Shown here piece by piece: positions 1-8,918 of a DNA stretch of 64,000 nucleotides. The DNA is from Flavobacterium sp. LC2016-23 (GTDB lineage: Bacteria; Bacteroidota; Bacteroidia; Flavobacteriales; Flavobacteriaceae). The notes beneath the pieces were generated by a model. It worked only from the letters and a program-made list of their open reading frames with translations, searched no databases and had not been told where the DNA came from. The DNA lies in assembly GCF_009674775.1 (NCBI RefSeq), contig NZ_WKKE01000013.1, positions 111,739-175,738 on the forward strand, in the 5' to 3' direction. Position 1 is the first letter of the stretch. Each line of letters starts with the position of its first letter. The translations under genes and the position numbers were made by a program.

Positions 1-1506
1 ATAGGAGCAAGTCAGGATTTTGAAGCCAAAGAAGACTATGATTTTGATTCCGGTTCAAGAGGATTCGGTTTTGATTTCGGACTTGTTTACGAATGGCGAC
101 CGGATTACGACCAGTATGATACCAGCAGAGCAACACCTGCCGACAATAATTTCAGGGACTTAAACAAATACAAAGTTCGTTTTGGATTGTCTGTGACAGA
201 CATCGGATCTATCGATTACAGAAATGCAAAACAGGATACCTATAATGTAACCGGCGTTGTAACACAGCAAATGATAGATGATATCGATAATATATATGAC
301 TTTTTAAACGAGCATTATACCAAAACGTCTACTTCAAAAGGAGCAAAGACCAATTTGCCCACCGCGCTTCACGCCGATGTGGACTGGAATATGTACAACA
401 AATTCTATCTGAATCTGAATGGAGATATCAATATGGTTTCTGCCAGTAAAGTTAACAGTTATGGTATTGCAGACCGTGTAAGCCTGACACCGCGTTACGA
501 AAGCAGATGGTTTAGTTTTTATGTGCCGGTAACCTGGATGGAATATACCGGTATGCAGGTGGGTTCCGGAATTCGTGCGGGAGTATTCTTTATTGGTTCG
601 GGTTCTATTCTTAGTAATGTAGTTTCCAAAGAGTCAAAAGGAGCAGATTTCCATGTAGGAATGAAGATTCCCGTATATGAAAAGAAATTTAAAGATACCG
701 ACGAAGACGGCGTTATTGACAAAGAGGATGCCTGCAGAAAAGTAGCCGGACCGGCAGAAAATAACGGTTGCCCGTGGCCGGATACCGATGGCGATAAAGT
801 TTTTGATAAAGACGATGCCTGCCCGGACACCAAGGGCCCGGCAGAAAATAAAGGTTGTCCGTGGAAAGATACTGACGGAGATACTTTATTAGACAATGTT
901 GATGCCTGTCCTGCAGTAGCGGGTCCGGTAGAAAACAAAGGCTGTCCTTGGCCGGATACCGATAAAGACGGCGTTCTGGATAAAGACGATGCGTGTATTG
1001 ATGTTCCGGGTCTGGCAGAAAACAAAGGCTGTCCGATTTTAGATACAGATAAAGATGGTCTTAATGATAAAGAAGATGATTGTCCTTTATTGGCAGGTCC
1101 GATAGCGAATAAAGGCTGTCCGGAAGTTTCGAAAGCGACTTTAGAGCAATTGCGTGTAGAGGCAAAATCGATCTTTTTTACCACCGGTAAAGCTACTCTT
1201 AATGCTGCCAGAAAAGAAGAAACATCAGGAAGACTGGACGCTATCAAAGAGATATTGAAAAATTATCCAAATGCTAAATTTGCCATTAACGGTCATACGG
1301 ATAATGTAGGAAATGCAAAAGCCAATCAGAAATTATCAGAAGCCAGAGCAAAAGTAATCATGGATCTTTTGATTGAAAAAGGCGTAAATCCTGCTAATTT
1401 AACATCTCAGGGATTTGGAGCTACAAAACCGGTGAAGTCAAACAAAACTGCTTCAGGAAGAGCTGAAAACAGAAGAACCGAAATTGTTTATTTAGGGAAT
1501 CTGTAA
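1..1506 (+). CDS. OmpA-family outer membrane protein with thrombospondin type 3 repeats, 5'-truncated
   Basis: The frame is open from the first base of the window, so the true start lies upstream; the TTG at 187 is not a convincing start. The first ~220 visible residues are rich in alternating aromatic and polar positions, as in an outer-membrane barrel. Five repeats of about 29 residues follow (nt ~690-1128), each of the form DTDxDGxxDxxDxC...GPxxNxGCP; these are calcium-binding thrombospondin type 3 repeats. The C-terminus (nt ~1170-1503) is an OmpA-like peptidoglycan-binding domain with the motif NGHTDNVG and a following LSEARA helix. The protein probably links the outer membrane to the cell wall. 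The repeats also create a long antisense open frame that is not a gene. Domain assignment is firm; the exact role is unknown. Confidence 0.9.
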   Translation: MGASQDFEAKEDYDFDSGSRGFGFDFGLVYEWRPDYDQYDTSRATPADNNFRDLNKYKVRFGLSVTDIGSIDYRNAKQDTYNVTGVVTQQMIDDIDNIYDFLNEHYTKTSTSKGAKTNLPTALHADVDWNMYNKFYLNLNGDINMVSASKVNSYGIADRVSLTPRYESRWFSFYVPVTWMEYTGMQVGSGIRAGVFFIGSGSILSNVVSKESKGADFHVGMKIPVYEKKFKDTDEDGVIDKEDACRKVAGPAENNGCPWPDTDGDKVFDKDDACPDTKGPAENKGCPWKDTDGDTLLDNVDACPAVAGPVENKGCPWPDTDKDGVLDKDDACIDVPGLAENKGCPILDTDKDGLNDKEDDCPLLAGPIANKGCPEVSKATLEQLRVEAKSIFFTTGKATLNAARKEETSGRLDAIKEILKNYPNAKFAINGHTDNVGNAKANQKLSEARAKVIMDLLIEKGVNPANLTSQGFGATKPVKSNKTASGRAENRRTEIVYLGNL

Positions 1507-1526
1507 GTGATACAGAATATAATACC

Positions 1527-1556
1527 AAAAAGCCATTCTTAATTGAGTGGCTTTTT
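1527..1556 (+). terminator. Rho-independent terminator after the OmpA-family gene
   Basis: A perfect 9-bp stem, AAAAAGCCA at 1527-1535 with TGGCTTTTT at 1548-1556, runs into a T-tract. It sits 20 nt after the stop codon. Confidence 0.85.
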
Positions 1557-1620
1557 TTATTTTTGCATACTTCTAAAAAAGAACTGCTTCTTACCAATTA
1601 GAAGGACTAAAAAATCAAGA

Positions 1621-2439
1621 ATGACTACACAACAACTACACGAACAAATTCTTCTGAAAAAATCATTTTTATGCGTTGGATTAGATCCTGATTTAACGAA
1701 GATTCCACCTCACTTATTAGAAACCGAAGATCCGATTTTCGAATTCAATAAAGCCATAATCGATGCGACACACGATTTGACGGTGGGATACAAACCTAAC
1801 ACAGCTTTTTTTGAAGCGTATGGTATAAAAGGATGGCTTTCGCTTCAGAAAACGATTAATTACATCAACGAAAAGCACCCCGATATTTTTACCATTGCCG
1901 ATGCCAAACGCGGCGATATCGGAAACACTTCCAGCATGTACGCCAAAGCTTTTTTTGAAGATTTAAATTTTGACAGTGTAACCGTTGCACCTTATATGGG
2001 AAAAGATTCTGTGGAACCTTTTCTGGCTTTCGAAAATAAACACACCATCATGCTGGCTTTGACTTCTAATGAAGGTGCTTTCGATTTCCAAACCCTGACT
2101 ACAAACGGAAAAGAATTGTACAAACAGGTGCTGGAAACGTCCAAAACATGGAAAAACAGCGAAAACCTGATGTACGTGGTAGGGGCAACCAAAGCAGAAT
2201 ATTTTGCAGACATCAGGAAAATTGTTCCGGACAGCTTCTTACTGGTTCCCGGAATCGGCGCTCAGGGCGGAAGTTTGTCTGAAGTTTGCCAATACGGAAT
2301 GAATGATAAAATTGGTCTTCTGGTCAATTCTGCCAGAGCGATTATCTACGCTTCCAATGGAACTGATTTTGCGGAGAAAGCACGAGAAGAAGCGTTGAAA
2401 GTACAGCAGGAAATGGCATCGATTATTGGTGCTAAATAG
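1621..2439 (+). CDS. pyrF: Orotidine 5'-phosphate decarboxylase (subfamily 2)
   Basis: Converts OMP to UMP, the last step of de novo pyrimidine synthesis, in the cytosol. The 272-residue length fits the long subfamily 2 form. The [11 protein letters not shown] segment at residues 94-104 carries the catalytic Asp/Lys pair, and GVDP-like and PGIGAQGG phosphate-binding motifs are also visible. An upstream in-frame ATG at 1543 would add 26 residues that overlap the preceding terminator and do not look like this family; the ATG at 1621, giving [10 protein letters not shown], is preferred. A Bacteroidota -7 element, TATTTTTG, lies at 1558-1565. The gene stands alone. Confidence 0.96.
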   Translation: MTTQQLHEQILLKKSFLCVGLDPDLTKIPPHLLETEDPIFEFNKAIIDATHDLTVGYKPNTAFFEAYGIKGWLSLQKTINYINEKHPDIFTIADAKRGDIGNTSSMYAKAFFEDLNFDSVTVAPYMGKDSVEPFLAFENKHTIMLALTSNEGAFDFQTLTTNGKELYKQVLETSKTWKNSENLMYVVGATKAEYFADIRKIVPDSFLLVPGIGAQGGSLSEVCQYGMNDKIGLLVNSARAIIYASNGTDFAEKAREEALKVQQEMASIIGAK

Positions 2440-2486
2440 TTTTTTTTCAGGTTTTAAGTTTCAGGTTGCTTTACTTTGAACATAAT

Positions 2487-2555
2487 TTAACCGCAAGGTT
2501 CACAAAGAAAAAGCTTTGCGTTCTTAGCGTAAAACCTTGCGGACTTCGCGGTTAA
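2487..2555. repeat. Intergenic inverted repeat, TTAACCGC family
   Basis: Begins TTAACCGCAAGGTT and ends with GCGGTTAA; the inner arms pair AAGCTTTGCG-like and CTTGCGG-like stretches. It is one of at least seven related copies in this window, all between genes. Confidence 0.8.
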
Positions 2556-2602
2556 ACAACATGAAACCTGAAACAAAGAAAACCTGAAACAAAAAAAATT
2601 AA

Positions 2603-3403
2603 ATGAAACAATTCTCAGATCAGCTTGGCACTTTGCATTCTTTCGAAACGGCACCAAAACGCATTATTTCGCTGGTTCCTTCCCAGACCGAATTATTATA
2701 CGATTTAGGTTTAGAAGAAAAAATCATCGGAATCACCAAGTTCTGCGTGCATCCCTATCATTTAAAGTCAACGAAGAAAGTAGTAGGCGGAACGAAGAAA
2801 ATTCACTTCGAAAAAATAAAACTGTTGCAGCCGGATATTATCATTTGCAATAAAGAAGAGAATACGGCTGAGATGGTAGCGCAACTCAGCACCATCTGTC
2901 CGGTTTGGGTCACCAATATCGTGACGCTGGAAGATAATTTCCAAATGATTAGCGATTTTGGCCAGGTCTTCAATTGCAGGACCGAAGCGCAAAAGTGGAA
3001 CAACAAACTGGCTTTCGCTTTGAGCGATTTCAAAAAATACATGGCCGATATTCCGGTTAAAAAAGCGGCTTATTTTATCTGGAAAAATCCCTACATGGTG
3101 GCCGGAACTGATACGTATATCAATGTATTATTAAAGCTGAATCATTTTCAGAATATTTACGAAGACAAAGGACGCTATCCTGAAATAGAGCTTAAAAAAA
3201 TGCGTCTGGAAGGCGATCCCGATTTGGTTTTTCTTTCATCGGAACCTTATCCTTTTAAAGAAGAAGACGCTTTTGAAATCGGACGTTTTACGCATCACGC
3301 CAAAACTATTTTCGTAGACGGCGAAATGTTCTCCTGGCACGGAAGCCGCTTGTTAAAGGCTTTTCCGTATTTTAAAATCCTGCACGAAAGATTAAGGGAT
3401 TAA
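2603..3403 (+). CDS. BtuF/TroA-like helical-backbone metal receptor (ABC-type substrate-binding protein)
   Basis: 266 residues with the start of a periplasmic-binding-protein class III fold: PKRIISLVPSQTELLYDLGL followed by IIGITKFCVHP, the usual first lobe of B12- or haem/siderophore-binding proteins. A long linking helix (~residues 120-150) and a second lobe containing DPDLVFLSSEP follow. No signal peptide is visible; the protein starts directly with MKQFSDQLG, which matches the extended Flavobacterium version of this protein rather than a secreted BtuF. No permease or ATPase gene is next to it. The ligand cannot be told from sequence; cobalamin or an iron complex is likely by family. Confidence 0.75.
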   Translation: MKQFSDQLGTLHSFETAPKRIISLVPSQTELLYDLGLEEKIIGITKFCVHPYHLKSTKKVVGGTKKIHFEKIKLLQPDIIICNKEENTAEMVAQLSTICPVWVTNIVTLEDNFQMISDFGQVFNCRTEAQKWNNKLAFALSDFKKYMADIPVKKAAYFIWKNPYMVAGTDTYINVLLKLNHFQNIYEDKGRYPEIELKKMRLEGDPDLVFLSSEPYPFKEEDAFEIGRFTHHAKTIFVDGEMFSWHGSRLLKAFPYFKILHERLRD

Positions 3404-3427
3404 ATTCCAGTTTTTTGATTGTGGTGA

Positions 3428-3550
3428 TTAACCGCAAAGTTCCCAAAGTTTTTTATTTCAGAAGCTTGTAAAAACGCAAAGCTTTATGTATAAAACTTTG
3501 CGAACCTTGCGTATCCCGATAGCTATCGGGATTGCGTACTTTGCGGTTAA
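3428..3550. repeat. TTAACCGC-family inverted repeat carrying a nested 20-bp palindrome
   Basis: Outer ends are TTAACCGC (3428-3435) and GCGGTTAA (to 3550). A perfect 20-nt palindrome, ATCCCGATAGCTATCGGGAT, occupies 3513-3532 and is bracketed by TTGCGT on each side, as if a second small element had inserted into the first. Confidence 0.8.
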
Positions 3551-3556
3551 ATGAAC

Positions 3557-4477
3557 CTAATTAAACGAACTTCTGAATTCTAAAGGCGAAAGATTGGTTT
3601 TGCTTTTGAATAATTTATTGAAGGACTGCGGATATTCAAAGCCCAATTGAAAAGCGGTTTCACTGACACTTAAGGAAGTGGTGGTAAGCAGCTCTTTGGC
3701 CTTGGCTATAATTTTGTCGTGAATATGGTGCTGTGTGCTTTGTCCGGTTAGGGAACGTAACATATCGCTCAAATAATTAGGGGAAACATGCAGTTCATCA
3801 GAGAGATACGCGACAGTTGGTAAACCTAGCTTTTGTACTTTATCACTTTCAAAATAATCGGATAAAAGATTTTCCAATTGACTCAGGAGCGTGTTATTGG
3901 CACTTTTTCGTGTAATAAATTGTCGGTTGTAAAATCGATTGCAGTAATTAAGGAGTAATTCGATATGCGAAACCATGACATCCTGACTAAAAGCATCGAT
4001 AGACGAACGATATTCCTGCTCGATATTTTTCATAATTCCTGTAATCATCGTCTGTTCCTTTTCTGACAGGTGCAGTGCTTCGCTCACAGCGTAAGAAAAA
4101 TAGCTGTACTCTTTGATCTTTTTTGCCAAAGCATAATTCTGAATAAAATCAGGATGTATGACCAGCATCGCGCCATAGACGGCACTGTCTACACTCACTT
4201 CAGTCGAAATCACCTGTCCCGGAGACATAAAAGTCATGACCCCTTCGTCAAAATCATAAAAATTTTGCCCGTATTTCATTTTTCCGGTAAAGCCTTTTTT
4301 GATACAAACGGTATAAAAAGAATAGACCACACTTTTTAAATTATCATCAAAATGACAGGTAATCTTGCTCAGATCCACAAAGCTTACCAAAGGGTGTTCC
4401 GGCTTTGGAATTTTTAGTAACGAATGCATTTCTGAAATCGAATGAATCGTGTAAGGGGTATGAACTTCTTTTTTCAT
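3557..4477 (-). CDS. AraC-family transcriptional regulator
   Basis: 306 residues. The last ~100 form the double helix-turn-helix of AraC/XylS proteins: a first helix pair around VAYLSDELHVSPNYLSDMLR, and the signature LGFEYPQSFNKLFKSKTNLSPLEFR-like segment near the end. The N-terminal ~180 residues look like the cupin-type sensor domain of this class. It starts 64 bp downstream of the aldo/keto reductase gene on the same strand, so the two are probably co-transcribed and the regulator may control that enzyme; the effector is unknown. Confidence 0.9.
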   Translation of the reverse strand: MKKEVHTPYTIHSISEMHSLLKIPKPEHPLVSFVDLSKITCHFDDNLKSVVYSFYTVCIKKGFTGKMKYGQNFYDFDEGVMTFMSPGQVISTEVSVDSAVYGAMLVIHPDFIQNYALAKKIKEYSYFSYAVSEALHLSEKEQTMITGIMKNIEQEYRSSIDAFSQDVMVSHIELLLNYCNRFYNRQFITRKSANNTLLSQLENLLSDYFESDKVQKLGLPTVAYLSDELHVSPNYLSDMLRSLTGQSTQHHIHDKIIAKAKELLTTTSLSVSETAFQLGFEYPQSFNKLFKSKTNLSPLEFRSSFN

Positions 4478-4541
4478 AGCAAAATAGTTAAAGAAACAGT
4501 ACAGGAAAAGCTATCGTAAAGATAACTTTTCCTGCGGATTT

Positions 4542-5552
4542 TTATTGATCAATTCCGGCCATATTGGCCTCATCATATCGGGCGCCGGTTTGTGTACCAA
4601 GCGGAATGATATTTTCTAAACGTTTCATTTCGTCTTCCGTCAGCAACATCTGGGCGGCTGCAATGTTTTGCTCCACGTATTTTACACGTTTTGTTCCCGG
4701 AATGGCTACTATATTTTTAGTCGCAATCCACGAAAGCGCGAGCTGAGAAGCGGTAATTTGTTTTTCTTCCGCTAATTTTTCGATTTCCTTTACCAATTCA
4801 ATATTCTTCTGAAATTGCTCTCCCTGAAAACGCGGGATGCTTTTTCGGAAATCATTTTCAGGAAAATCATCAGGGCTTTTAATGTCTCCGGAAAGAAAAC
4901 CCCTGCCAAGCGGTGAGTAGGCCACAAAACCAATTCCTAATTCTTTCAGAGTATTCAGAATACCGGATTCCTCAACCGTTCTTTCAAATAGAGAATATTC
5001 GGTTTGTACCGCTGTTAAAGGATGAATCTGATGTGCTTTACGAATCGTTTCCGATGAGACTTCAGAGAGTCCGATGTAGCCTATTTTGCCTTCTTTTACC
5101 AAATCCGACATCGCTTGAACCGTCTCTTCAATTGGCGTATGCGGATCAAGACGGTGCAAATAATACAAATCGATATAGTCGGTTCCTAAGTTTTTCAGGG
5201 AACGTTCTACGGCTTTTTTCACATAGTCCTTTTTACCGTTAAATTGCCAGGTCAGCTGTTCGTTATCGTCTATCTCATAACCAAATTTGGTAGCGATAGT
5301 GTACGCATTTCGATTTCCTTTTATGGCTTTTGCAATCAGTCTTTCGTTAAATAAGGGGCCATATAAATCGGCTGTATCCAAAAAGTTACCTCCTAATTCA
5401 AGCGAACGGTGGATCGTGGCTATTGCTTCGGTTTCATCGGCTTTTCCGTAAATATCCATTCCGGCAATCTGCGTCATGCCCATACAGCCCAAACCAATAT
5501 TCGGAACCATAAGTCCCTGATTCCCTAATTTAATTTTTTGTATTGTACTCAT
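4542..5552 (-). CDS. Aldo/keto reductase
   Basis: 336 residues with all four catalytic residues of the superfamily: Asp59 and Tyr64 in LDTADLYG, Lys89 in TKFG and His133 in YLHRLDPHTP. The C-terminal IPGTKRVKYVEQN segment binds the 2'-phosphate of NADPH. Overall pattern resembles the AKR13/YhdN-type oxidoreductases that reduce aldehydes. It is the first gene of a likely two-gene unit with the AraC regulator at 3557-4477. Substrate not predictable. Confidence 0.93.
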   Translation of the reverse strand: MSTIQKIKLGNQGLMVPNIGLGCMGMTQIAGMDIYGKADETEAIATIHRSLELGGNFLDTADLYGPLFNERLIAKAIKGNRNAYTIATKFGYEIDDNEQLTWQFNGKKDYVKKAVERSLKNLGTDYIDLYYLHRLDPHTPIEETVQAMSDLVKEGKIGYIGLSEVSSETIRKAHQIHPLTAVQTEYSLFERTVEESGILNTLKELGIGFVAYSPLGRGFLSGDIKSPDDFPENDFRKSIPRFQGEQFQKNIELVKEIEKLAEEKQITASQLALSWIATKNIVAIPGTKRVKYVEQNIAAAQMLLTEDEMKRLENIIPLGTQTGARYDEANMAGIDQ

Positions 5553-5655
5553 AAGTGCTGTTTTAAATTTTAACTCAAAAATTAATAGAGCAAAGATCTG
5601 GCAACATTAGTTTTAGGAAGTATCTAAATCTCGTTTAGTTGTATCCAAAATGCAT

Positions 5656-5790
5656 TTAACCGCGAGGCAATTTAACCGCAAGGCACGCAAAGGTTTTTTA
5701 CATGGATGGTCTCATTAAAACGCAAAGTTCGCAAAGCTATATGATAACCTTGCGAACTTTGCGAAAAATCCCTGCGTGCTTTGCGGTTAA
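5656..5790. repeat. TTAACCGC-family inverted repeat, copy
   Basis: Starts TTTAACCGCGAGG and ends TTTGCGGTTAA. Inner segments CGCAAAGTTCGCAAAG and CTTTGCGAAAAATC pair in part. Confidence 0.75.
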
Positions 5791-5805
5791 ATCTCGTGTA
5801 GTTGT

Positions 5806-5924
5806 TTAACCGTAAAGCACGCAAAGAATTTTACAATGTATAATTTTATAAAACGCAAAGTTCGCAAAGCTTTGTGATATAAACCTTGCGAACTTTGCGA
5901 AAACTTTGCGAACCTTGCGTTTAA
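5806..5924. repeat. TTAACCGC-family inverted repeat, adjacent second copy
   Basis: Lies 15 bp after the previous copy in the same gap. Starts TTAACCGTAAAGC and ends CCTTGCGTTTAA, so the outer arms have diverged. Together the two copies fill about 270 bp. Confidence 0.7.
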
Positions 5925-5978
5925 ATCTCATAAAGTATTGCAACCTGAAACTTTAAACCTGAAACAAAAAAAACAAAA

Positions 5979-6021
5979 ACTAATAAAAAAAAGAATGCCG
6001 GCATCTCGAAGACGCCGGCAT
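5979..6021 (-). terminator. Strong minus-strand terminator with no obvious long gene upstream
   Basis: A perfect 8-bp GC-rich stem, ATGCCGGC at 5995-6002 with GCCGGCAT at 6014-6021, is followed on the minus strand by a long T-tract (the A-run near 5980-5992). The rest of the 6022-6424 gap holds no gene I can support except a 19-codon frame at 6025-6084. Confidence 0.65.
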
Positions 6022-6424
6022 CATTTAACTAACCAAAACCAAAATAATAAATAACCAGTTTATTACATTACAAAGATCAGACATATATGAATCGTAAGCT
6101 GTTAAGGTTTTGTTATTACTTTGTTGGACATAAGTTAAGATTTTTAGATCCCGCTATCTGAGTATTCTGCACTGTTTGAATAACTTTTGGTTATTAAAAT
6201 ACAACGACAATCAGTTTTATTTATGAATATCGAAAAGCTTTCTCTTTTTGTTTGGTAAAAGGTTAAATGTCAGAAGTATAGGTTCTGATGGATTTTTAAC
6301 AATTGAATGAAGAAATACGATTTATAAGGTGTTTAAAATCAGGTGCAAAGGTTCAGAGTGGCAAAGGTTCAAAGGTTTTTAAGTTATGAATTTACATGTG
6401 TTCTGTGCCGAAACTTCAAAAATA

Positions 6425-6457
6425 AAACCCGACAGGTTTTTAAAGTCTGTCGGGTTT
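6425..6457 (-). terminator. Terminator of purU (works in both directions by symmetry)
   Basis: Stem AAACCCGACAG at 6425-6435 with CTGTCGGGTTT at 6447-6457, T-rich on both sides, 30 bp after the purU stop. Confidence 0.85.
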
Positions 6458-6486
6458 GTTTTTATTAAAGTGATCTGTTAAATTTT

Positions 6487-7341
6487 CTAAGAGAAAACAA
6501 CCGTTTTATTGCTGTACACCATCGTTTTGCGTTCTGCATGAAGTTTGATGGCACGCGCGAGAACAATTCGTTCGAGATCGCGGCCTTTCATAATAAAATC
6601 TTCTACGGAGTGAATATGCGAAACTCTCGCAATATCCTGTTCAATGATCGGACCTTCATCTAATTCTTCGGTCACATAATGACTGGTGGCCCCAATAATC
6701 TTCACTCCGCGTTTAAAAGCCGAATGATACGGTTTTGCACCCGGGAACGCTGGTAAGAACGAATGATGAATATTGATAATTTTATTCTCGTAAAGGGAAA
6801 TCAGTTTTGGGGTGATAATCTGCATATAACGCGCCAGAACGATAAAATTGATATGATATCGGTTCAGTAATTCAATTTGTTTGGCTTCACCTTCTTCTTT
6901 ATTGTCTTTCGTAAAAGGTACGCAGTGAAACGGAATATCAAAACGTTCTGCAATCGATCGCAAATCGTTATGATTGCTGATGATTACCGGAATTTCAACG
7001 TTCAGTTCATCGGCACTGTAACGGCCCAAAATGTCAAACAAACAATGATCGTATTTAGACACAAACAAAGCCATTTTAGGCTTTTGCTCCTGATTGTACA
7101 AATCCCAGGACATATCAAAATCCGTAGCGATTGTTTCCTGAAACTCTGTTTTTATGGCTTCAATGCTGCTGTTGTAATTCGCAAATTCACATTCAAGACG
7201 CATGAAAAAAACATTTTGTTCCACATCAACATGCTGATCGATATAAATAATATTTCCTTCTACTTTAGCAATAAAAGTAGTAACTGCAGCGATAATTCCT
7301 TTTTGGTCTTTACAGTGAATCAGAATCGTTATTTTTTGCAT
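6487..7341 (-). CDS. purU: Formyltetrahydrofolate deformylase
   Basis: Hydrolyses 10-formyl-tetrahydrofolate to formate and tetrahydrofolate, balancing one-carbon units and supplying formate for purine synthesis. 284 residues: an N-terminal ACT regulatory domain (residues ~3-75, ILIHCKDQKGIIAAVTTFI) and a formyltransferase-type catalytic domain (~90-284). The catalytic triad of the family is present: Asn190 and His192 in INIHHSFLP and Asp228 in TEELDEGPI. Single gene, with its own hairpin terminator downstream and AT-rich GGTTAATCG direct repeats just upstream (7345-7385). Confidence 0.96.
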   Translation of the reverse strand: MQKITILIHCKDQKGIIAAVTTFIAKVEGNIIYIDQHVDVEQNVFFMRLECEFANYNSSIEAIKTEFQETIATDFDMSWDLYNQEQKPKMALFVSKYDHCLFDILGRYSADELNVEIPVIISNHNDLRSIAERFDIPFHCVPFTKDNKEEGEAKQIELLNRYHINFIVLARYMQIITPKLISLYENKIINIHHSFLPAFPGAKPYHSAFKRGVKIIGATSHYVTEELDEGPIIEQDIARVSHIHSVEDFIMKGRDLERIVLARAIKLHAERKTMVYSNKTVVFS

Positions 7342-7464
7342 TTAGGTTATATGGTTAATCGGTTAATCGTTTATCTGGTTAATCGCTTGATAGTTGCTTG
7401 TTAAATTGTTATCCCGGTCATCCCGATTTAACAAATAACCGATTTAACGGTTAAACGGTAAAAA

Positions 7465-8184
7465 TTATTTTCCGTCCTGCATCGCAAAAACACTTTTTAA
7501 TAAAGGTGTTGTTCTTGCGCTGATATTAGTACGGATTTCTTTTTCTTCCACGGCGATCATTTTAAAAACACCTACTAAAGCCTTGTTGGTGGTGTAGTCG
7601 GTTAGATCCGGGTTTACTTTTTTAACTAATGGGATCGTGTTGTATTTATTGATAATTTTAGTCCAAACCACATCGGCGCCTACTTTTTCGAACGAGCTTT
7701 TGATTACCGGATTAAATTTTCCGTACAAAGCTGTGGTCGTACTGTTTTGCAGATAGCTGGTGGCAGCACTGTCGTTTCCTAATAAGATATTTTTAGCATC
7801 TGTAAAAGACATATTTTTTACTGCCGAAACAAATATAGGTGTGGCTTCTTTTACCGCATCTTCTGCAGCGCGGTTCAAGACTTTGATTCCTTCGTCTGCA
7901 AGAGAGCTTAATCCTATTTTTCGTAAGGTAGCATCTACTTTTTGAAGTTCTTCCGGCATTAAGATTTTCACGGCTTCATTTTTGTAAAAACCGTCAACAG
8001 CAGTTAGTTTGCTAACCTGTTGTGTAATTCCTTTATTTAAAGCTTCTTTTAAACCGGAAGCAATGTCAACACCTCCAACTCCTGGAAACTGTGAAGATAA
8101 TTGCGGTAACTGGTTTAAAGTTTGTTGTACCTGTGCACATGAAGTAAGCGAAAAGGCAAATGCCAGAATGATAATCTTTTTCAT
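7465..8184 (-). CDS. DUF4197 lipoprotein
   Basis: 239 residues. The signal sequence ends in a lipobox, SLTSC, with Cys16 as the lipidated residue, so the mature protein is tethered in the envelope. The rest follows the DUF4197 pattern: ASGLKEALNKGITQQVSKL, DGFYKNEAVKILMPEEL, and TKIINKYNTIPLV near the middle-to-end. Function of the family is unknown; no enzyme motif is visible. A promoter-like TATTTTTG (minus strand, 8207-8214) precedes the gene. Confidence 0.88.
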   Translation of the reverse strand: MKKIIILAFAFSLTSCAQVQQTLNQLPQLSSQFPGVGGVDIASGLKEALNKGITQQVSKLTAVDGFYKNEAVKILMPEELQKVDATLRKIGLSSLADEGIKVLNRAAEDAVKEATPIFVSAVKNMSFTDAKNILLGNDSAATSYLQNSTTTALYGKFNPVIKSSFEKVGADVVWTKIINKYNTIPLVKKVNPDLTDYTTNKALVGVFKMIAVEEKEIRTNISARTTPLLKSVFAMQDGK

Positions 8185-8206
8185 TTATTGGGGATTTATT
8201 AAGTTT

Positions 8207-8240
8207 CAAAAATACTACTTATTCAAAAACAAAGCCACAA
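8207..8240 (-). promoter_or_regulatory. Bacteroidota-type promoter of the DUF4197 gene
   Basis: On the minus strand a TATTTTTG -7 element (8207-8214) is preceded by TTG (8238-8240) with a 23-nt spacer. The start codon is 22 nt downstream. Confidence 0.5.
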
Positions 8241-8338
8241 TTTTATTTCAGCAGCAGAAACAATTTGTTTTAGAATTAACAATAGTTTCCGTATTCCTGT
8301 TTTTTGTGTAAAACTCAGTTAGAATTAAGCCATTTTCT

Positions 8339-8899
8339 TCAGGGCCAGTACATCCTAACCGAGTAATTCCAGTAGGTTTTGCTGGAGATATAAAAAGGTT
8401 CTTTTTCGGGTATAGGCTGCTTATTACTGTCAAAAAGTTTTACTCTGATGATTTGTTCTTTGCTATCGTCTGTAAGATCAATGTTTCCCTCAGCAGCGTC
8501 TATCAATTTCTTTTTCTTCAGGTATTCGTTTTTTTTCTCGATTGTAAATGTTGTTATGGCTTCATTTTGAGAGGCTCGTTCACCGGCCAATTTTCCCTGC
8601 AGATCGAAAGTTTCTATTTTTTGCAGTTCATTATTCTGGTACGAGAACAATTGAAAAGCAATGCCGCCATGCTGTAACTGAAGTTTATGATGAAATAACC
8701 GAAAACGAAGCACCTGATTTTTGGGATTGGTATATTCGATCGCACCATTTCCTTCTGCATCTATAGTGTTGGATAAAACTTTGTTTGGTTTTGAAAACTG
8801 CGCAATTCGTTCGGTATGCGTATGATATCTTGCATCAGATTGCGCTGATAGGAGAAAAGTGCTTAAAAGGCTAAAGCTTAAAAGTAAGAATGATTTCAT
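8339..8899 (-). CDS. Hypothetical secreted protein
   Basis: 186 residues starting with a clear signal peptide (MKSFLLLSFSLLSTFLLSAQ, cut after SAQ). The mature part has no family motif I recognise. It contains an EKKNEYLKKKKLIDAAEG lysine-rich stretch in the middle and ends in YWNYSVRMYWP. It lies between two other small envelope protein genes on the same strand, with 19 bp to the next gene start side; these may be one transcript. Confidence 0.75.
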   Translation of the reverse strand: MKSFLLLSFSLLSTFLLSAQSDARYHTHTERIAQFSKPNKVLSNTIDAEGNGAIEYTNPKNQVLRFRLFHHKLQLQHGGIAFQLFSYQNNELQKIETFDLQGKLAGERASQNEAITTFTIEKKNEYLKKKKLIDAAEGNIDLTDDSKEQIIRVKLFDSNKQPIPEKEPFYISSKTYWNYSVRMYWP

Positions 8900-8918
8900 G
8901 GAATGTTATTTTCAGGTA

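Noticed and set aside
690..1128. Regular ~90-bp repeats that might suggest a CRISPR or satellite array
   Set aside because: They encode the calcium-binding protein repeats in frame; no conserved non-coding repeat/spacer layout.
519..1247. 242-codon antisense open frame with a repeating Ser/Pro-rich pattern
   Set aside because: It is the complement of the thrombospondin type 3 repeats; the periodicity comes from the sense gene.
4913..5242. 109-codon plus-strand frame over the aldo/keto reductase
   Set aside because: Antisense shadow of a clearly recognised enzyme.
6877..7404. 175-codon plus-strand frame over purU
   Set aside because: Shadow of purU; aromatic-rich composition and no own promoter or motif.
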